Of a DNA stretch of 34,170 bases, positions 22,640-29,732 are shown in pieces (the first letter of the stretch is position 1; the number at the start of each line of letters is the position of its first letter). Made by a program: the position numbers and the translations under genes. Origin of the DNA: Clostridiales bacterium (GTDB lineage Bacteria; Bacillota; Clostridia; Oscillospirales; Oscillospiraceae); the NCBI GenBank assembly GCA_014799565.1, contig JAAVHT010000043.1, positions 28,234 to 62,403 on the forward strand. The letters run 5' to 3'. The notes beneath the pieces are model-generated. The model had not been told where the DNA came from. It did no database searches and saw only the letters and a program-made list of their open reading frames with translations.

Positions 22640-23251
22640 TTACGGATGCAGCCGGTCAACGGCGCCGGCGGGACAGAACTCCGCGCACCGTCCGCACTGG
22701 AGGCAGTGGACTGGGTCGATGGCGTATGGTGTCCCGGCGGTGATGCACTGCTGGGGACACGCTTCAGCGCATTTTCCGCAGCCGATGCACTTGTCGGAGA
22801 TGGCAAAGCCGTTTTTCTCCACCTCAGCCCCGCCGTAGGCAAAGCTCTCCCGGCTGATGGGGTAGTGGAGCAGGTCGAACCACTCTCCACAGCCCTCATA
22901 GATGTGAAACGCGTCCAGGATATAGCGGCTCTCGCCGGGGTAGACCTCGTTCATGCCGGGGTTCTGCTCGAACACCTTGTCCACCCATTCCTTGCCAACC
23001 GCCCGGAGCCTGCCGGTGAACTTCAGGGACTGGCAGTCGGGGCACATGGCGGCCAGGGCGATCTCGCCGGTCTCCACCAGCTGTTTGTAGAAAGGCTTGC
23101 CCTTGGAGGTGACGATATACATCCCGTCATCCTCAGCCAGCATCACGTTGATGATGCGGGCCTGGGGATGGCCCTGGGCATCCACCGTAGCTGCCGCGGC
23201 GATTTTCACCTGCCGGAACAGGTCGATGTACTTCTTTGCGGTTTCGTTCAT
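22640..23251 (-). CDS. PNPOx-like FMN-binding protein fused to a 2[4Fe-4S] ferredoxin domain
   Basis: In this 203-residue fusion, residues 1-130 are a split-barrel pyridoxamine-5'-phosphate-oxidase-like domain (IAAAATVDAQGHPQARIINV; LKFTGRLRAVGKEWVDKVF), which normally binds FMN or F420-type cofactors. The C-terminus has two cluster motifs, KCIGCGKCAEACP and HCLQCGRCAEFCP. It likely moves electrons between Fe-S clusters and flavin in the cytosol. Being first gene of an OpuC-type importer operon, it may act on the imported amine, but this is inference. ATG at 23251 has GGAGG 8 bases upstream. Confidence 0.88.
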   Translation of the reverse strand: MNETAKKYIDLFRQVKIAAAATVDAQGHPQARIINVMLAEDDGMYIVTSKGKPFYKQLVETGEIALAAMCPDCQSLKFTGRLRAVGKEWVDKVFEQNPGMNEVYPGESRYILDAFHIYEGCGEWFDLLHYPISRESFAYGGAEVEKNGFAISDKCIGCGKCAEACPQQCITAGTPYAIDPVHCLQCGRCAEFCPAGAVDRLHP

Positions 23252-23303
23252 ACTGGGAACCTCCGATTTTCGGGGAGATCATGCTCACCCATCCATTGTT
23301 GTC

Positions 23304-23332
23304 AGTATAGCGCAAAATCCTGTCATCGTAAA
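23304..23332 (-). promoter_or_regulatory. Promoter of the FMN/Fe-S-OpuC operon
   Basis: On the minus strand TTTACG (23332-23327) and TATACT (23309-23304) are 17 bases apart, 53 bases before the ATG. Confidence 0.55.
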
Positions 23333-23426
23333 GTACGCACAATTTTGTAGCATAGGCACCTTGAGGTAACGATTGGGCGATTTCAACACTTTGCGGCCAG
23401 TCTCGCCCTAAAAAATTTTGAAATAC

Positions 23427-23456
23427 TTGACACACTCCTGCTCCATGCCGTAAAAT
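23427..23456 (+). promoter_or_regulatory. Promoter of the HxlR gene
   Basis: TTGACA (23427-23432) and TAAAAT (23451-23456) are 18 bases apart. It points away from the OpuC operon promoter, so the HxlR protein may control both from the 95-base region between them. Confidence 0.7.
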
Positions 23457-23505
23457 TGCGCTGTATATCCCTCATGGAAACCATAGGAAACTGGAGGAAA
23501 TTTGT

Positions 23506-23835
23506 ATGGCGATTACAGCAAAGGAACTTCCGGCCTGCCCGGTGGAGACTACCTTGGCTTTGATTGGTGATAAGTGGAAGGTCTTGATTCTGCGGGATCT
23601 GCTCCCTGGCACAAAGCGGTTTGGGGAATTGAGAACGTCTATTGGAACTGTCAGCCAAAAGGTGCTGACCACCCAACTGCGGCAAATGGAGCAAAGCGGA
23701 CTGATTATCCGCACCGTCTATGCCGAGGTCCCGCCCAGGGTGGAATATACGCTGACAGAGCTGGGCTATAGTCTGAAGCCTGTTCTGGATGCTATGGTGA
23801 CATGGGGCACGGAGTATAAGGCAAAACAAGTCTGA
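23506..23835 (+). CDS. HxlR-family winged-helix regulator
   Basis: The 109-residue single-domain protein has the HxlR pattern: CPVETTLALIGDKWKVLILR, LLPGTKRFGELRTSIGTVSQ, LTTQLRQMEQSGLIIRTVY and VEYTLTELGYSL. The N-terminal Cys (C11) just before the first helix is conserved in many members and serves as a redox or electrophile switch in some. GGAGG precedes ATG at 23506. It is divergent from the FMN/Fe-S-OpuC operon, the classic position of a local regulator, so it is the likely controller of that operon (inference). Confidence 0.92.
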   Translation: MAITAKELPACPVETTLALIGDKWKVLILRDLLPGTKRFGELRTSIGTVSQKVLTTQLRQMEQSGLIIRTVYAEVPPRVEYTLTELGYSLKPVLDAMVTWGTEYKAKQV

Positions 23836-23977
23836 ACATTTCGGGGAGAGGTTTCCCCACAGAGAACACGCTGGGGGCGTTCACAGTACGGGAGAGTACA
23901 CGGAATTTTATCGAATTGGCACAGGCGGCGTATACCCACGCAGATGTGATATCACTATAAACACAGAGCCAATGCTG

Positions 23978-24373
23978 CTAAATAGCTACAGTGTGAGCTT
24001 TCGCAAAGAGCCCCATCACGGCCAGGTAATCCAAGAAAAACAAAGCCAGCGGTTCCGCAAAATCAAAAAATACAAAAGCTGTTCTCAGTGTCATGTATGT
24101 GCCGATTTCACGGTGAAAGAAGGCATAGATGCCATATCCGGCAATCAAAACCGCAGCGCCCGCAGGAGGATCGTCCTCCTGCGGGAATTTGATTTTGTCC
24201 GCCGCTGGAATCTGCGAATTACCATGCCCCAGTGCATTCCGATATGGATGCTCATCAGGCAGAGTCCCCAGTAGGAGCAGACCATGCGCATGGTTCTTGC
24301 AAAGCTGGTTCCCCCTGATATGGGGAGGAAAACACCGCATTTTCCACATGGGAGGACAGGGCGGGCCGCTCAT
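23978..24373 (-). pseudogene. Frameshifted DUF4405 membrane protein remnant
   Basis: Two minus-strand frames together rebuild the second half of a DUF4405 protein. One reads GVFLPISGGTSFARTMRM, then CSYWGLCLMSIHIGMHWGMV. Another continues AAVLIAGYGIYAFFHRE, IGTYMTLRTAFVFFDFAE and LFFLDYLAVMGLF. Histidines in HIGMHWG suggest a haem- or quinone-linked membrane protein, as in flavodoxin-associated families. The N-terminal helices are missing and at least one frameshift separates the parts. A perfect 12-base-arm palindrome (24159-24185) lies near the break. It cannot make a full protein. Confidence 0.7.
24159..24185. repeat. Perfect 27-base hairpin palindrome
   Basis: CCCGCAGGAGGA (24159-24170) and TCCTCCTGCGGG (24174-24185) are perfect inverted arms around TCG, inside the DUF4405 remnant near its frameshift. 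No U tract follows closely. Confidence 0.7.
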
Positions 24374-24427
24374 CGTTGTTCTCCTCCTCTTTTGCCAGAT
24401 TGATGGTTCCAGCCTTCCTTTGATGGG

Positions 24428-25180
24428 TTACCTGCCGGCCGCCTCATTGACGCACCGCAGGGCGTTCAGACTGCGGGGGTAGCCGATGAAGGGAACGTTG
24501 ACGGAAATGATATCGATGAGGAACGCTTTGTCGTTGCCGATCTTCATATTGGCGGCGGCGTGGCTGGTGAGCTGTGGCTCGCACCCGCCCTGGGCCGCCA
24601 GGAAGCAGAAGGTAATCATCTCCCGCTGTTTGTAGTCCAGCCCTTTTCGGGTGTAGTAGTCGCCAAAGCAGTTGTCCGCCAGCCAGCGGTTGATATGGCG
24701 GCTCTCATCCGGGCCGGACTGGGCAAAGCCCCGCATCCCCTCGCCAAATATGTCGATCTGGGCCTGCTCCCCGGCCTCCAAGCGATTCTCCGTGGTGGTG
24801 GCCGACTGGGGCGCCAGGGGGAGTGCCACGCCGCGCTGGGTCAGCACGTCGTTCACCGCGTGCAGGAAGGGGAACACCCGGCCGATGCCCAGATAGGCCA
24901 CCGCCTGGTAGACGATCTCCTTGACCTCCACGGGAGTGACGCCGAAGTTCAGCGCCGCGGGGAGCATGGCCCGGAACTCGTCGATGCCCTGGCAGCCCAA
25001 GAGGTACGCCAGGTGGGACATCATGGTGGTGCGGTCATCCAACTGCACCTGGTTGACCACCTCGTCAAAGGCAAAGTTGTCGAACCGCTCGATGAACTCC
25101 GGGTCAGTCTCCAGGAACTTGGACTGGTAACCGGGAAACATTTTCTCGTGGTAGTCCTGAGCCGCTTTGGAAATAGCCAT
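24428..25180 (-). CDS. Carboxymuconolactone decarboxylase-like (CMD/AhpD fold) protein, two domains
   Basis: The 250-residue protein contains two tandem CMD-like helical repeats. The first is at LAYLLGCQGIDEFRAMLPAA to EVKEIVYQAVAYLGIGR, the second at REMITFCFLAAQGGCEPQLT to FLIDIISVNVPFIGYP. Family members are decarboxylases, peroxidase-like AhpD proteins or of unknown role. Single Cys residues rather than a CxxC pair argue against AhpD chemistry. ATG at 25180 has AAGGAG upstream and begins 12 bases after the aldo/keto reductase stop, so it is last in a LysR-linked operon. Confidence 0.88.
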   Translation of the reverse strand: MAISKAAQDYHEKMFPGYQSKFLETDPEFIERFDNFAFDEVVNQVQLDDRTTMMSHLAYLLGCQGIDEFRAMLPAALNFGVTPVEVKEIVYQAVAYLGIGRVFPFLHAVNDVLTQRGVALPLAPQSATTTENRLEAGEQAQIDIFGEGMRGFAQSGPDESRHINRWLADNCFGDYYTRKGLDYKQREMITFCFLAAQGGCEPQLTSHAAANMKIGNDKAFLIDIISVNVPFIGYPRSLNALRCVNEAAGR

Positions 25181-25192
25181 GTGACACACTCC

Positions 25193-26344
25193 TTACCTTC
25201 TGGAGGGGAAGCTGCTTCCTGCCTCGAACTTCGCCGCCACCGCTTTCAGATGCTCGGTGATGGGCAGATGCTGGGGGCAGGCTTTTTCGCACTGTTTGCA
25301 GCCGATGCACTCGCTGGCCTTGCCATGGGTCAGGGCGGTGTTGTTGTAATACACCGCCTGGCTGGAAAAGCTGCCGGTGGTGCGGGTGATGTTGTTATAC
25401 AGGGCGAAATACTGGGGGATGGCGATGTTTTTCGGGCAGCCGTGGGTACAGTAGGCGCAGCCGGTGCAGGGTACGGCGGTATTGGCCTCGATGATTCTGG
25501 TGACCTCCTGGATGACGGCCAGTTCGTCCTCGTTCAGCGGCTTGAAGTCGGCAAACGCGGCGGTGTTGTCCAGCACCTGCTCCACGGTGTTCATGCCGGA
25601 CAGCACCCGGGTCACCTCGGGCTGGCTGGCGGCAAACCGCAGGGCCCAGGAGGCGTTGGAGGCATCGGGGGCGCAGGCCCGCATCAGCTTTTCCGCCTCC
25701 TCCGGCAGGTTCACGAGGGTGCCGCCCTTGCAGGGCTCCATGACGGTCACCGGCTTGCCGTACTTGCGGGCAATCTCCAAGCAGCAGCGGGACTGGACGT
25801 TGGGCTGTTCCCAGTCGGCGTAGTTGACCTGGAGCTGGATGAAGTCCAAAATACCGGCGTACTGCCCCAAAATCTCGTCCAGCAGCTCCGGTGTGTCGTG
25901 GAAGGACATACCCAGCTGGCGGATCTTCCCCTCCGCCTTTTTCTGGGCCGCGAAACCAAAGGCGTTGTATTTCCGGCACTTCTCGTACACATTGGTGCCC
26001 ATGTTGTGGAGCAGATAATAATCGAAAAACTCTACGCCGCAGTTGGCGAGCTGCTCATTGAAAATCTTCTCCAGATCCTCGCTGTCCTTGAAGTCCCGCA
26101 GGGGCAGCTTGGTGGCCAGCTGGTAGGCCTCCCGGGGGTGACGCTCCACCAGGGCATGGCGCACCGCCTCCTCGGCGTGATAGCCGTGGTAGGTGTAGGC
26201 AGTGTCAAAGTAAGTAAAGCCCTGGGCCAGGAAGGTGTCGAACAGGGCGTTGATCTTCTCGTAGTCGAAAGAAGCGGGGTTATCCTGCTCCAGCGTGGGC
26301 AGGCGCATACAGCCAAAGCCGAAATCCTTTTTGTTTTGTTCCAT
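25193..26344 (-). CDS. Aldo/keto reductase with C-terminal 2[4Fe-4S] domain
   Basis: The 383-residue protein opens with a TIM-barrel aldo/keto reductase: GFGCMRLP, YFDTAYTYHG with catalytic Asp and Tyr, the ATKLP Lys and YYLLHNMG His. Its C-terminal part has two cluster motifs, CTGCAYCTHGCP and CIGCKQCEKACP. Such fusions are common in anaerobic Firmicutes and probably couple ferredoxin electrons with NAD(P)H-dependent carbonyl reduction. ATG at 26344 is chosen for its AGGAGG 8 bases upstream; ATGs nine codons earlier lack one. It sits between a decayed paralogue and the CMD protein on one transcript. Confidence 0.92.
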   Translation of the reverse strand: MEQNKKDFGFGCMRLPTLEQDNPASFDYEKINALFDTFLAQGFTYFDTAYTYHGYHAEEAVRHALVERHPREAYQLATKLPLRDFKDSEDLEKIFNEQLANCGVEFFDYYLLHNMGTNVYEKCRKYNAFGFAAQKKAEGKIRQLGMSFHDTPELLDEILGQYAGILDFIQLQVNYADWEQPNVQSRCCLEIARKYGKPVTVMEPCKGGTLVNLPEEAEKLMRACAPDASNASWALRFAASQPEVTRVLSGMNTVEQVLDNTAAFADFKPLNEDELAVIQEVTRIIEANTAVPCTGCAYCTHGCPKNIAIPQYFALYNNITRTTGSFSSQAVYYNNTALTHGKASECIGCKQCEKACPQHLPITEHLKAVAAKFEAGSSFPSRR

Positions 26345-26367
26345 GATATATTCCTCCTTTTTCTGCA

Positions 26368-26761
26368 TCATTTTCCAAAATAGCCCGCGATCTCCTTCAT
26401 CCGGGCGCTCTGCGGTGTATGGAAGGGGCAGCGCTGGTCACAGTGTCCGCAGCCCACACAGGCAGACGCCTTCACGCTCAGCTTCTCGTAGTGGTTTGCC
26501 GCCATGGCGTCCCCGGCCAGGGCCAGGTCGTAGTATTTGTTCACCAGCCCCACGTCGATGCCCGCAGGGCAGGGGAGACAGTGGTTGCAGTAGACCAGTT
26601 GCCCATGGCCGCGGCCAGAGTGAACTGGCCGATGACCGAGTAGTCTTTCTCCTCCGGGGCCGCGGCCGCTCCCCGCCGCACAGGTCAAAGAAGTTGATGC
26701 CGTGGTCAACGGCAGAGCGGATCACCTGTTCGGTTTCGTGGGGAAGTTGACGATATTCCAT
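26368..26761 (-). pseudogene. Second aldo/keto reductase-ferredoxin gene, collapsed
   Basis: The N-terminus (MEYRQLPH, then ETEQVIRSAVDHGINFFDLC) starts at ATG 26761 with GGAGG upstream, but about 20 residues normally between these pieces are missing. After FFDLC the frame changes and jumps to PEEKDYSVIGQFTLAAAMG, near the end of the barrel. A one-base deletion around 26602 then leads into YCNHCLPCPAGIDVG and the closing Fe-S motif CVGCGHCDQRCP to the stop. Overall, roughly 130 of 380 residues remain. It keeps first place in the LysR-linked operon, so its promoter still serves the intact paralogue. Confidence 0.8.
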
Positions 26762-26813
26762 GACCTTTCCTCCAAGTTGTTTTTTTTCACCATGCGGGAT
26801 TCTTTGTGCTTTT

Positions 26814-26842
26814 ATTGTACATAAGCCAGGGGACAGAATCAA
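26814..26842 (-). promoter_or_regulatory. Promoter of the aldo/keto reductase operon
   Basis: On the minus strand TTGATT (26842-26837) and TACAAT (26819-26814) are exactly 17 bases apart, 52 bases before the ATG at 26761. Confidence 0.65.
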
Positions 26843-26863
26843 TTCAAATTTCGAGGGCTATTC

Positions 26864-26878
26864 ATAAGAATAACTTAT
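26864..26878. promoter_or_regulatory. LysR-type binding box
   Basis: ATAAG-AATAA-CTTAT is a perfect 5-base-arm palindrome of the T-N11-A type bound by LysR proteins. It lies about 20 bases upstream of the -35 box and just after the LysR gene terminator, the classic activator position. Confidence 0.55.
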
Positions 26879-26886
26879 GTGAAGTG

Positions 26887-26918
26887 AAAGGCGTGCGTCC
26901 GACAGGTCGGACGCACGC
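26887..26918 (-). terminator. Terminator of the LysR gene
   Basis: Twelve-base perfect arms (26907-26918 and 26891-26902) around a 4-base loop on the minus strand, followed by CTTTCACTT. The U tract is weak. Confidence 0.7.
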
Positions 26919-26926
26919 TTGCGGTA

Positions 26927-27811
26927 TCAATCAAATTGCTCCTGCAAAATGTGGGCGAAGTCCTCCACATAAGGATTTCCGCTGCCCTTTTTCCAGAATG
27001 CGCAATAGTTTCTCAAAATGGGCCTGCCATCCCGCAGCAGGGGAATACGACGCAGCGGCCCGGATGCCGGATGAGGCTGGGCCGCGCCCTCCACCGGGAG
27101 ATAACCCTTGCCGCCCACTACCAGCAGCCGGGCTTGCTCCAGATCATCGGCAAACAGAAACTCCCCCTCCAGCCCTACGATGTCCCGGTAGTAAGTCATC
27201 TCATTGTCCCTCTGTTCAGGGAAAGTTACCAGAACACAGGGCAGTTCCCGCAAATCCCATGCGGTAACGCTGTCCCGCTCAGCCAGCGGGGAATGAGCGG
27301 ACAGCTCTACACAACAGGCGCTGGCGGTGAGAACCTGGTTCACATACACATCGGAAAAGGCCCGCCGCTGGTCGTTGAGTACGAAATCTGCCTGCCCGGA
27401 TCTCAATTCGTCATACAGATTCTCATGGCTTCCGCTGAACACTTCTACCAGCACCTCCGGGTGGGAGCGGGCAAATTCCGCCACCGCCATCTGGAACTCC
27501 GGGCCGCTGTAGCCCCGGAGACAGCCCACCCGCAGCCCGAGGGGCGCTGTTCGGCCCAATTCCGCCGTCTCCCGGCATAGGGAGTCCAGCTTTTTCAGCA
27601 GAGGGCGGCCCTTCTGGTAAAAATATTCGCCTGCCGCCGTCAACGTGAATGTTCGATTCTCCCGGTGGATCAACTCCACCCCAAGCTCCCGCTCCAGTGC
27701 CTGGATTTGCTGGGAGACGGCGGACTGGGAGATGAAGCAGCGCTCTGCCGCCCGGGTGAAGCTCCCTGTTTCCACCACCGCGATAAAATAGTTCAGCTGG
27801 CGCAGCAGCAA
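26927..27811 (-). CDS. LysR-family transcriptional regulator
   Basis: The 294-residue protein has the N-terminal LysR HTH (RQLNYFIAVVETGSFTRAAE; FISQSAVSQQIQALERELGV) and an effector domain beginning LGLRVGCLRGYSGPEFQMAV. I place the start at TTG 27811, because GAGGAGG lies 8 bases upstream and the length then fits the family. An earlier TTG would add ten odd residues. It lies directly upstream of the aldo/keto reductase operon on the same strand, with a LysR box between, and probably activates that operon. The inducer is unknown. Confidence 0.9.
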   Translation of the reverse strand: MLLRQLNYFIAVVETGSFTRAAERCFISQSAVSQQIQALERELGVELIHRENRTFTLTAAGEYFYQKGRPLLKKLDSLCRETAELGRTAPLGLRVGCLRGYSGPEFQMAVAEFARSHPEVLVEVFSGSHENLYDELRSGQADFVLNDQRRAFSDVYVNQVLTASACCVELSAHSPLAERDSVTAWDLRELPCVLVTFPEQRDNEMTYYRDIVGLEGEFLFADDLEQARLLVVGGKGYLPVEGAAQPHPASGPLRRIPLLRDGRPILRNYCAFWKKGSGNPYVEDFAHILQEQFD

Positions 27812-27841
27812 GCCTATCCCCTCCTCAGTCTGTTTAGGCAA

Positions 27842-28131
27842 TCAGTTAAGGCCATTATAAATTTTTCTCCTGAACCCGTCAACTGCCTTTTGCCAGCGGA
27901 GCAGTACCAGTTCCAATGCCAGCGGTTGGAGAACCGCATCCGCTGCTATACGAAGGGAAGCGGCGGAGCAATTGCGCCAGGGGAATGCTGTATGATTTTC
28001 GTAATCGCAGATTGCACAGCATTTTACAAAATAACCCCTGGCACCAGTTCGATGAGGAGGCCGCTGCCGGAACGGTATTGTTATGCCCGCTGTTCGGAGC
28101 GCCAAATTTCAGAAGAACAACCAAAAAGGAA
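27842..28131. other. Intergenic stretch, nothing recognised
   Basis: About 290 bases between the LysR and amylase promoters. A plus-strand frame is open through most of it but has no ribosome site and no motif I recognise. It may be a gene relic. Confidence 0.35.
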
Positions 28132-28160
28132 TTGACAACGGAATAAGAATCATATATACT
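28132..28160 (+). promoter_or_regulatory. Promoter of the amylase operon
   Basis: TTGACA (28132-28137) and TATACT (28155-28160) are exactly 17 bases apart, close to consensus. Confidence 0.85.
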
Positions 28161-28168
28161 CGCAATAG

Positions 28169-28180
28169 TTAATCGGTTAA
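28169..28180. promoter_or_regulatory. LacI-type operator candidate at the start site
   Basis: TTAATCGGTTAA is a near-palindrome (ten of twelve positions) with a central CG, beginning 9 bases after the -10 box. This is the form and position of LacI-family operators. The LacI gene at 31376 is the obvious candidate regulator. Confidence 0.5.
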
Positions 28181-28232
28181 TCTACTAAAATGGATATGAT
28201 CGATGAGAACAAGTAGGAAAGGCGGAGCTTCT

Positions 28233-29687
28233 ATGAAAAAGTCGTTGGTGAAAATGGTGAGTATGCTGCTTGCTGTCAGTCTGCTGTTGAGCGCGTGCGG
28301 GACAGGCACTGTGGAGTCCGATACGCCTATCGAGGATAACACCGGCGCACCTGTGGAGACTGAAAACGGAGGAGAGACTGGCCCCCGTCTGCAGCCCGAG
28401 TGGACAAAGGACGCGGTGATTTACGAGGTCAATATCCGGCAATATACCGAGGAAGGAACCTTTAACGCTTTCGCTGAGCACCTGCAGGAGATTTGGGACA
28501 TGGGCTGTAATGTCCTGTGGTTTATGCCTATCCATCCCATTTCTGTCAAAAACCGTTCCGGTAAGCTGGGATCTTACTACTCTGTGGCGGATTATTGCAG
28601 AGTCAATCCCGAGTTTGGCACAGAGGAAGACTTTGCCGCTCTGGTGGAAAAGGCGCATGATATGGGCTTCCACGTCATGCTGGACTGGGTGGCCAACCAC
28701 ACAGGCTGGGACAACCCGTGGATCACAGAGCATCCCGACTGGTACACCCAGGACGAGAAAGGCAATATCATCTCCCCGGACGGCATGGGCTGGCCGGATG
28801 TGGCCGACCTGAACTATGATAACGCGGAGATGCGGCAGGCCATGATCGACTCCATGAAATACTGGGTGGAGACCTATGACATCGACGGTTTCCGCTGCGA
28901 CTACGCCAACGGCGCTCCAGTGAGCTTCTGGGAAGACGTCCGGGCCCAGCTGGATGCCGTCAAGCCAGTGTATATGCTGGCGGAATGCGATGGGATCAAA
29001 GAACTGCTGAGTTCCGCCTTTGATATGGACTACAACTGGCATCTGTGGGATACGCTGACCGGGATTGCCACCGGTGCCGGCAAGGCCAGCTCCATCAAGA
29101 TCTATCTCGACAAGGGCTATCCGGACGGTACCTATACCCTTAATTTCCTGGACAACCACGATAAAAACTCCTATGAGGGCACCATTCGATCCCATTTCAG
29201 TGAGGAAACCCTGCCTCTGATGTTCGCGCTGATTTACACCATTCCCGGTGTGCCGCTGATCTACACCGGCGATGAGATCGGACTGGATCACGCACTCGAA
29301 TTTATGGACAGAGATCCGGTGGACTGGGACAGCTCTGACACCTCCTATCGTGAGCTGCTGGCCGCCCTGTCCGCTATCCGCAGCGAAAATCCGGCCCTCT
29401 ATGCCGGCAATTACGGCGGCGCCATCGAGTATTTTAACGTGGGCGACAGCAACAACTATATCTTCACCTTTGCTCGGGAGAAGGACGGAAACCGGATCAA
29501 GGCCATTTTCAACACGACCCGGAAGGAGCGGGAAGTGGATCTGAGCGAATGGCTCACGGGCAGCGAGACCGTCCTGATGCACGGCGTGGGGGCGGAGGTA
29601 AACATGGAGGAGTATCCCATTGCCGATGACGGACTGACCGCCTCCACTACGCTGGCCCCCTGGGAGTTCTATATTGTTCGGGAGTGA
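28233..29687 (+). CDS. Surface-anchored GH13 alpha-amylase-type lipoprotein
   Basis: The 484-residue protein has a signal peptide and lipobox (LLLSACG, Cys22), followed by an acidic Thr/Glu-rich linker. The GH13 barrel carries DWVANH (151-156), nucleophile Asp223 (GFRCD), acid/base Glu251 (MLAEC) and Asp310 (DNHD). It should cut alpha-1,4-glucans outside the cell and supply maltodextrins. ATG at 28233 is chosen for GGCGGAG 7 bases upstream and because it gives a proper signal peptide; an earlier ATG at 28203 does not. It is first gene of the alpha-glucan cluster, behind a strong promoter and operator. Confidence 0.93.
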   Translation: MKKSLVKMVSMLLAVSLLLSACGTGTVESDTPIEDNTGAPVETENGGETGPRLQPEWTKDAVIYEVNIRQYTEEGTFNAFAEHLQEIWDMGCNVLWFMPIHPISVKNRSGKLGSYYSVADYCRVNPEFGTEEDFAALVEKAHDMGFHVMLDWVANHTGWDNPWITEHPDWYTQDEKGNIISPDGMGWPDVADLNYDNAEMRQAMIDSMKYWVETYDIDGFRCDYANGAPVSFWEDVRAQLDAVKPVYMLAECDGIKELLSSAFDMDYNWHLWDTLTGIATGAGKASSIKIYLDKGYPDGTYTLNFLDNHDKNSYEGTIRSHFSEETLPLMFALIYTIPGVPLIYTGDEIGLDHALEFMDRDPVDWDSSDTSYRELLAALSAIRSENPALYAGNYGGAIEYFNVGDSNNYIFTFAREKDGNRIKAIFNTTRKEREVDLSEWLTGSETVLMHGVGAEVNMEEYPIADDGLTASTTLAPWEFYIVRE

Positions 29688-29732
29688 TCGTTAAAAATCT
29701 TGCCGTTGTGCTGTGGCAGAATGGAGACTCTT

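Noticed and set aside
24560..26383. A 607-residue open frame on the plus strand
   Set aside because: It is antisense to the CMD and aldo/keto reductase genes, which have motifs and ribosome sites; its Gly/His/Val/Leu-rich product is the usual artefact of GC-rich third positions.
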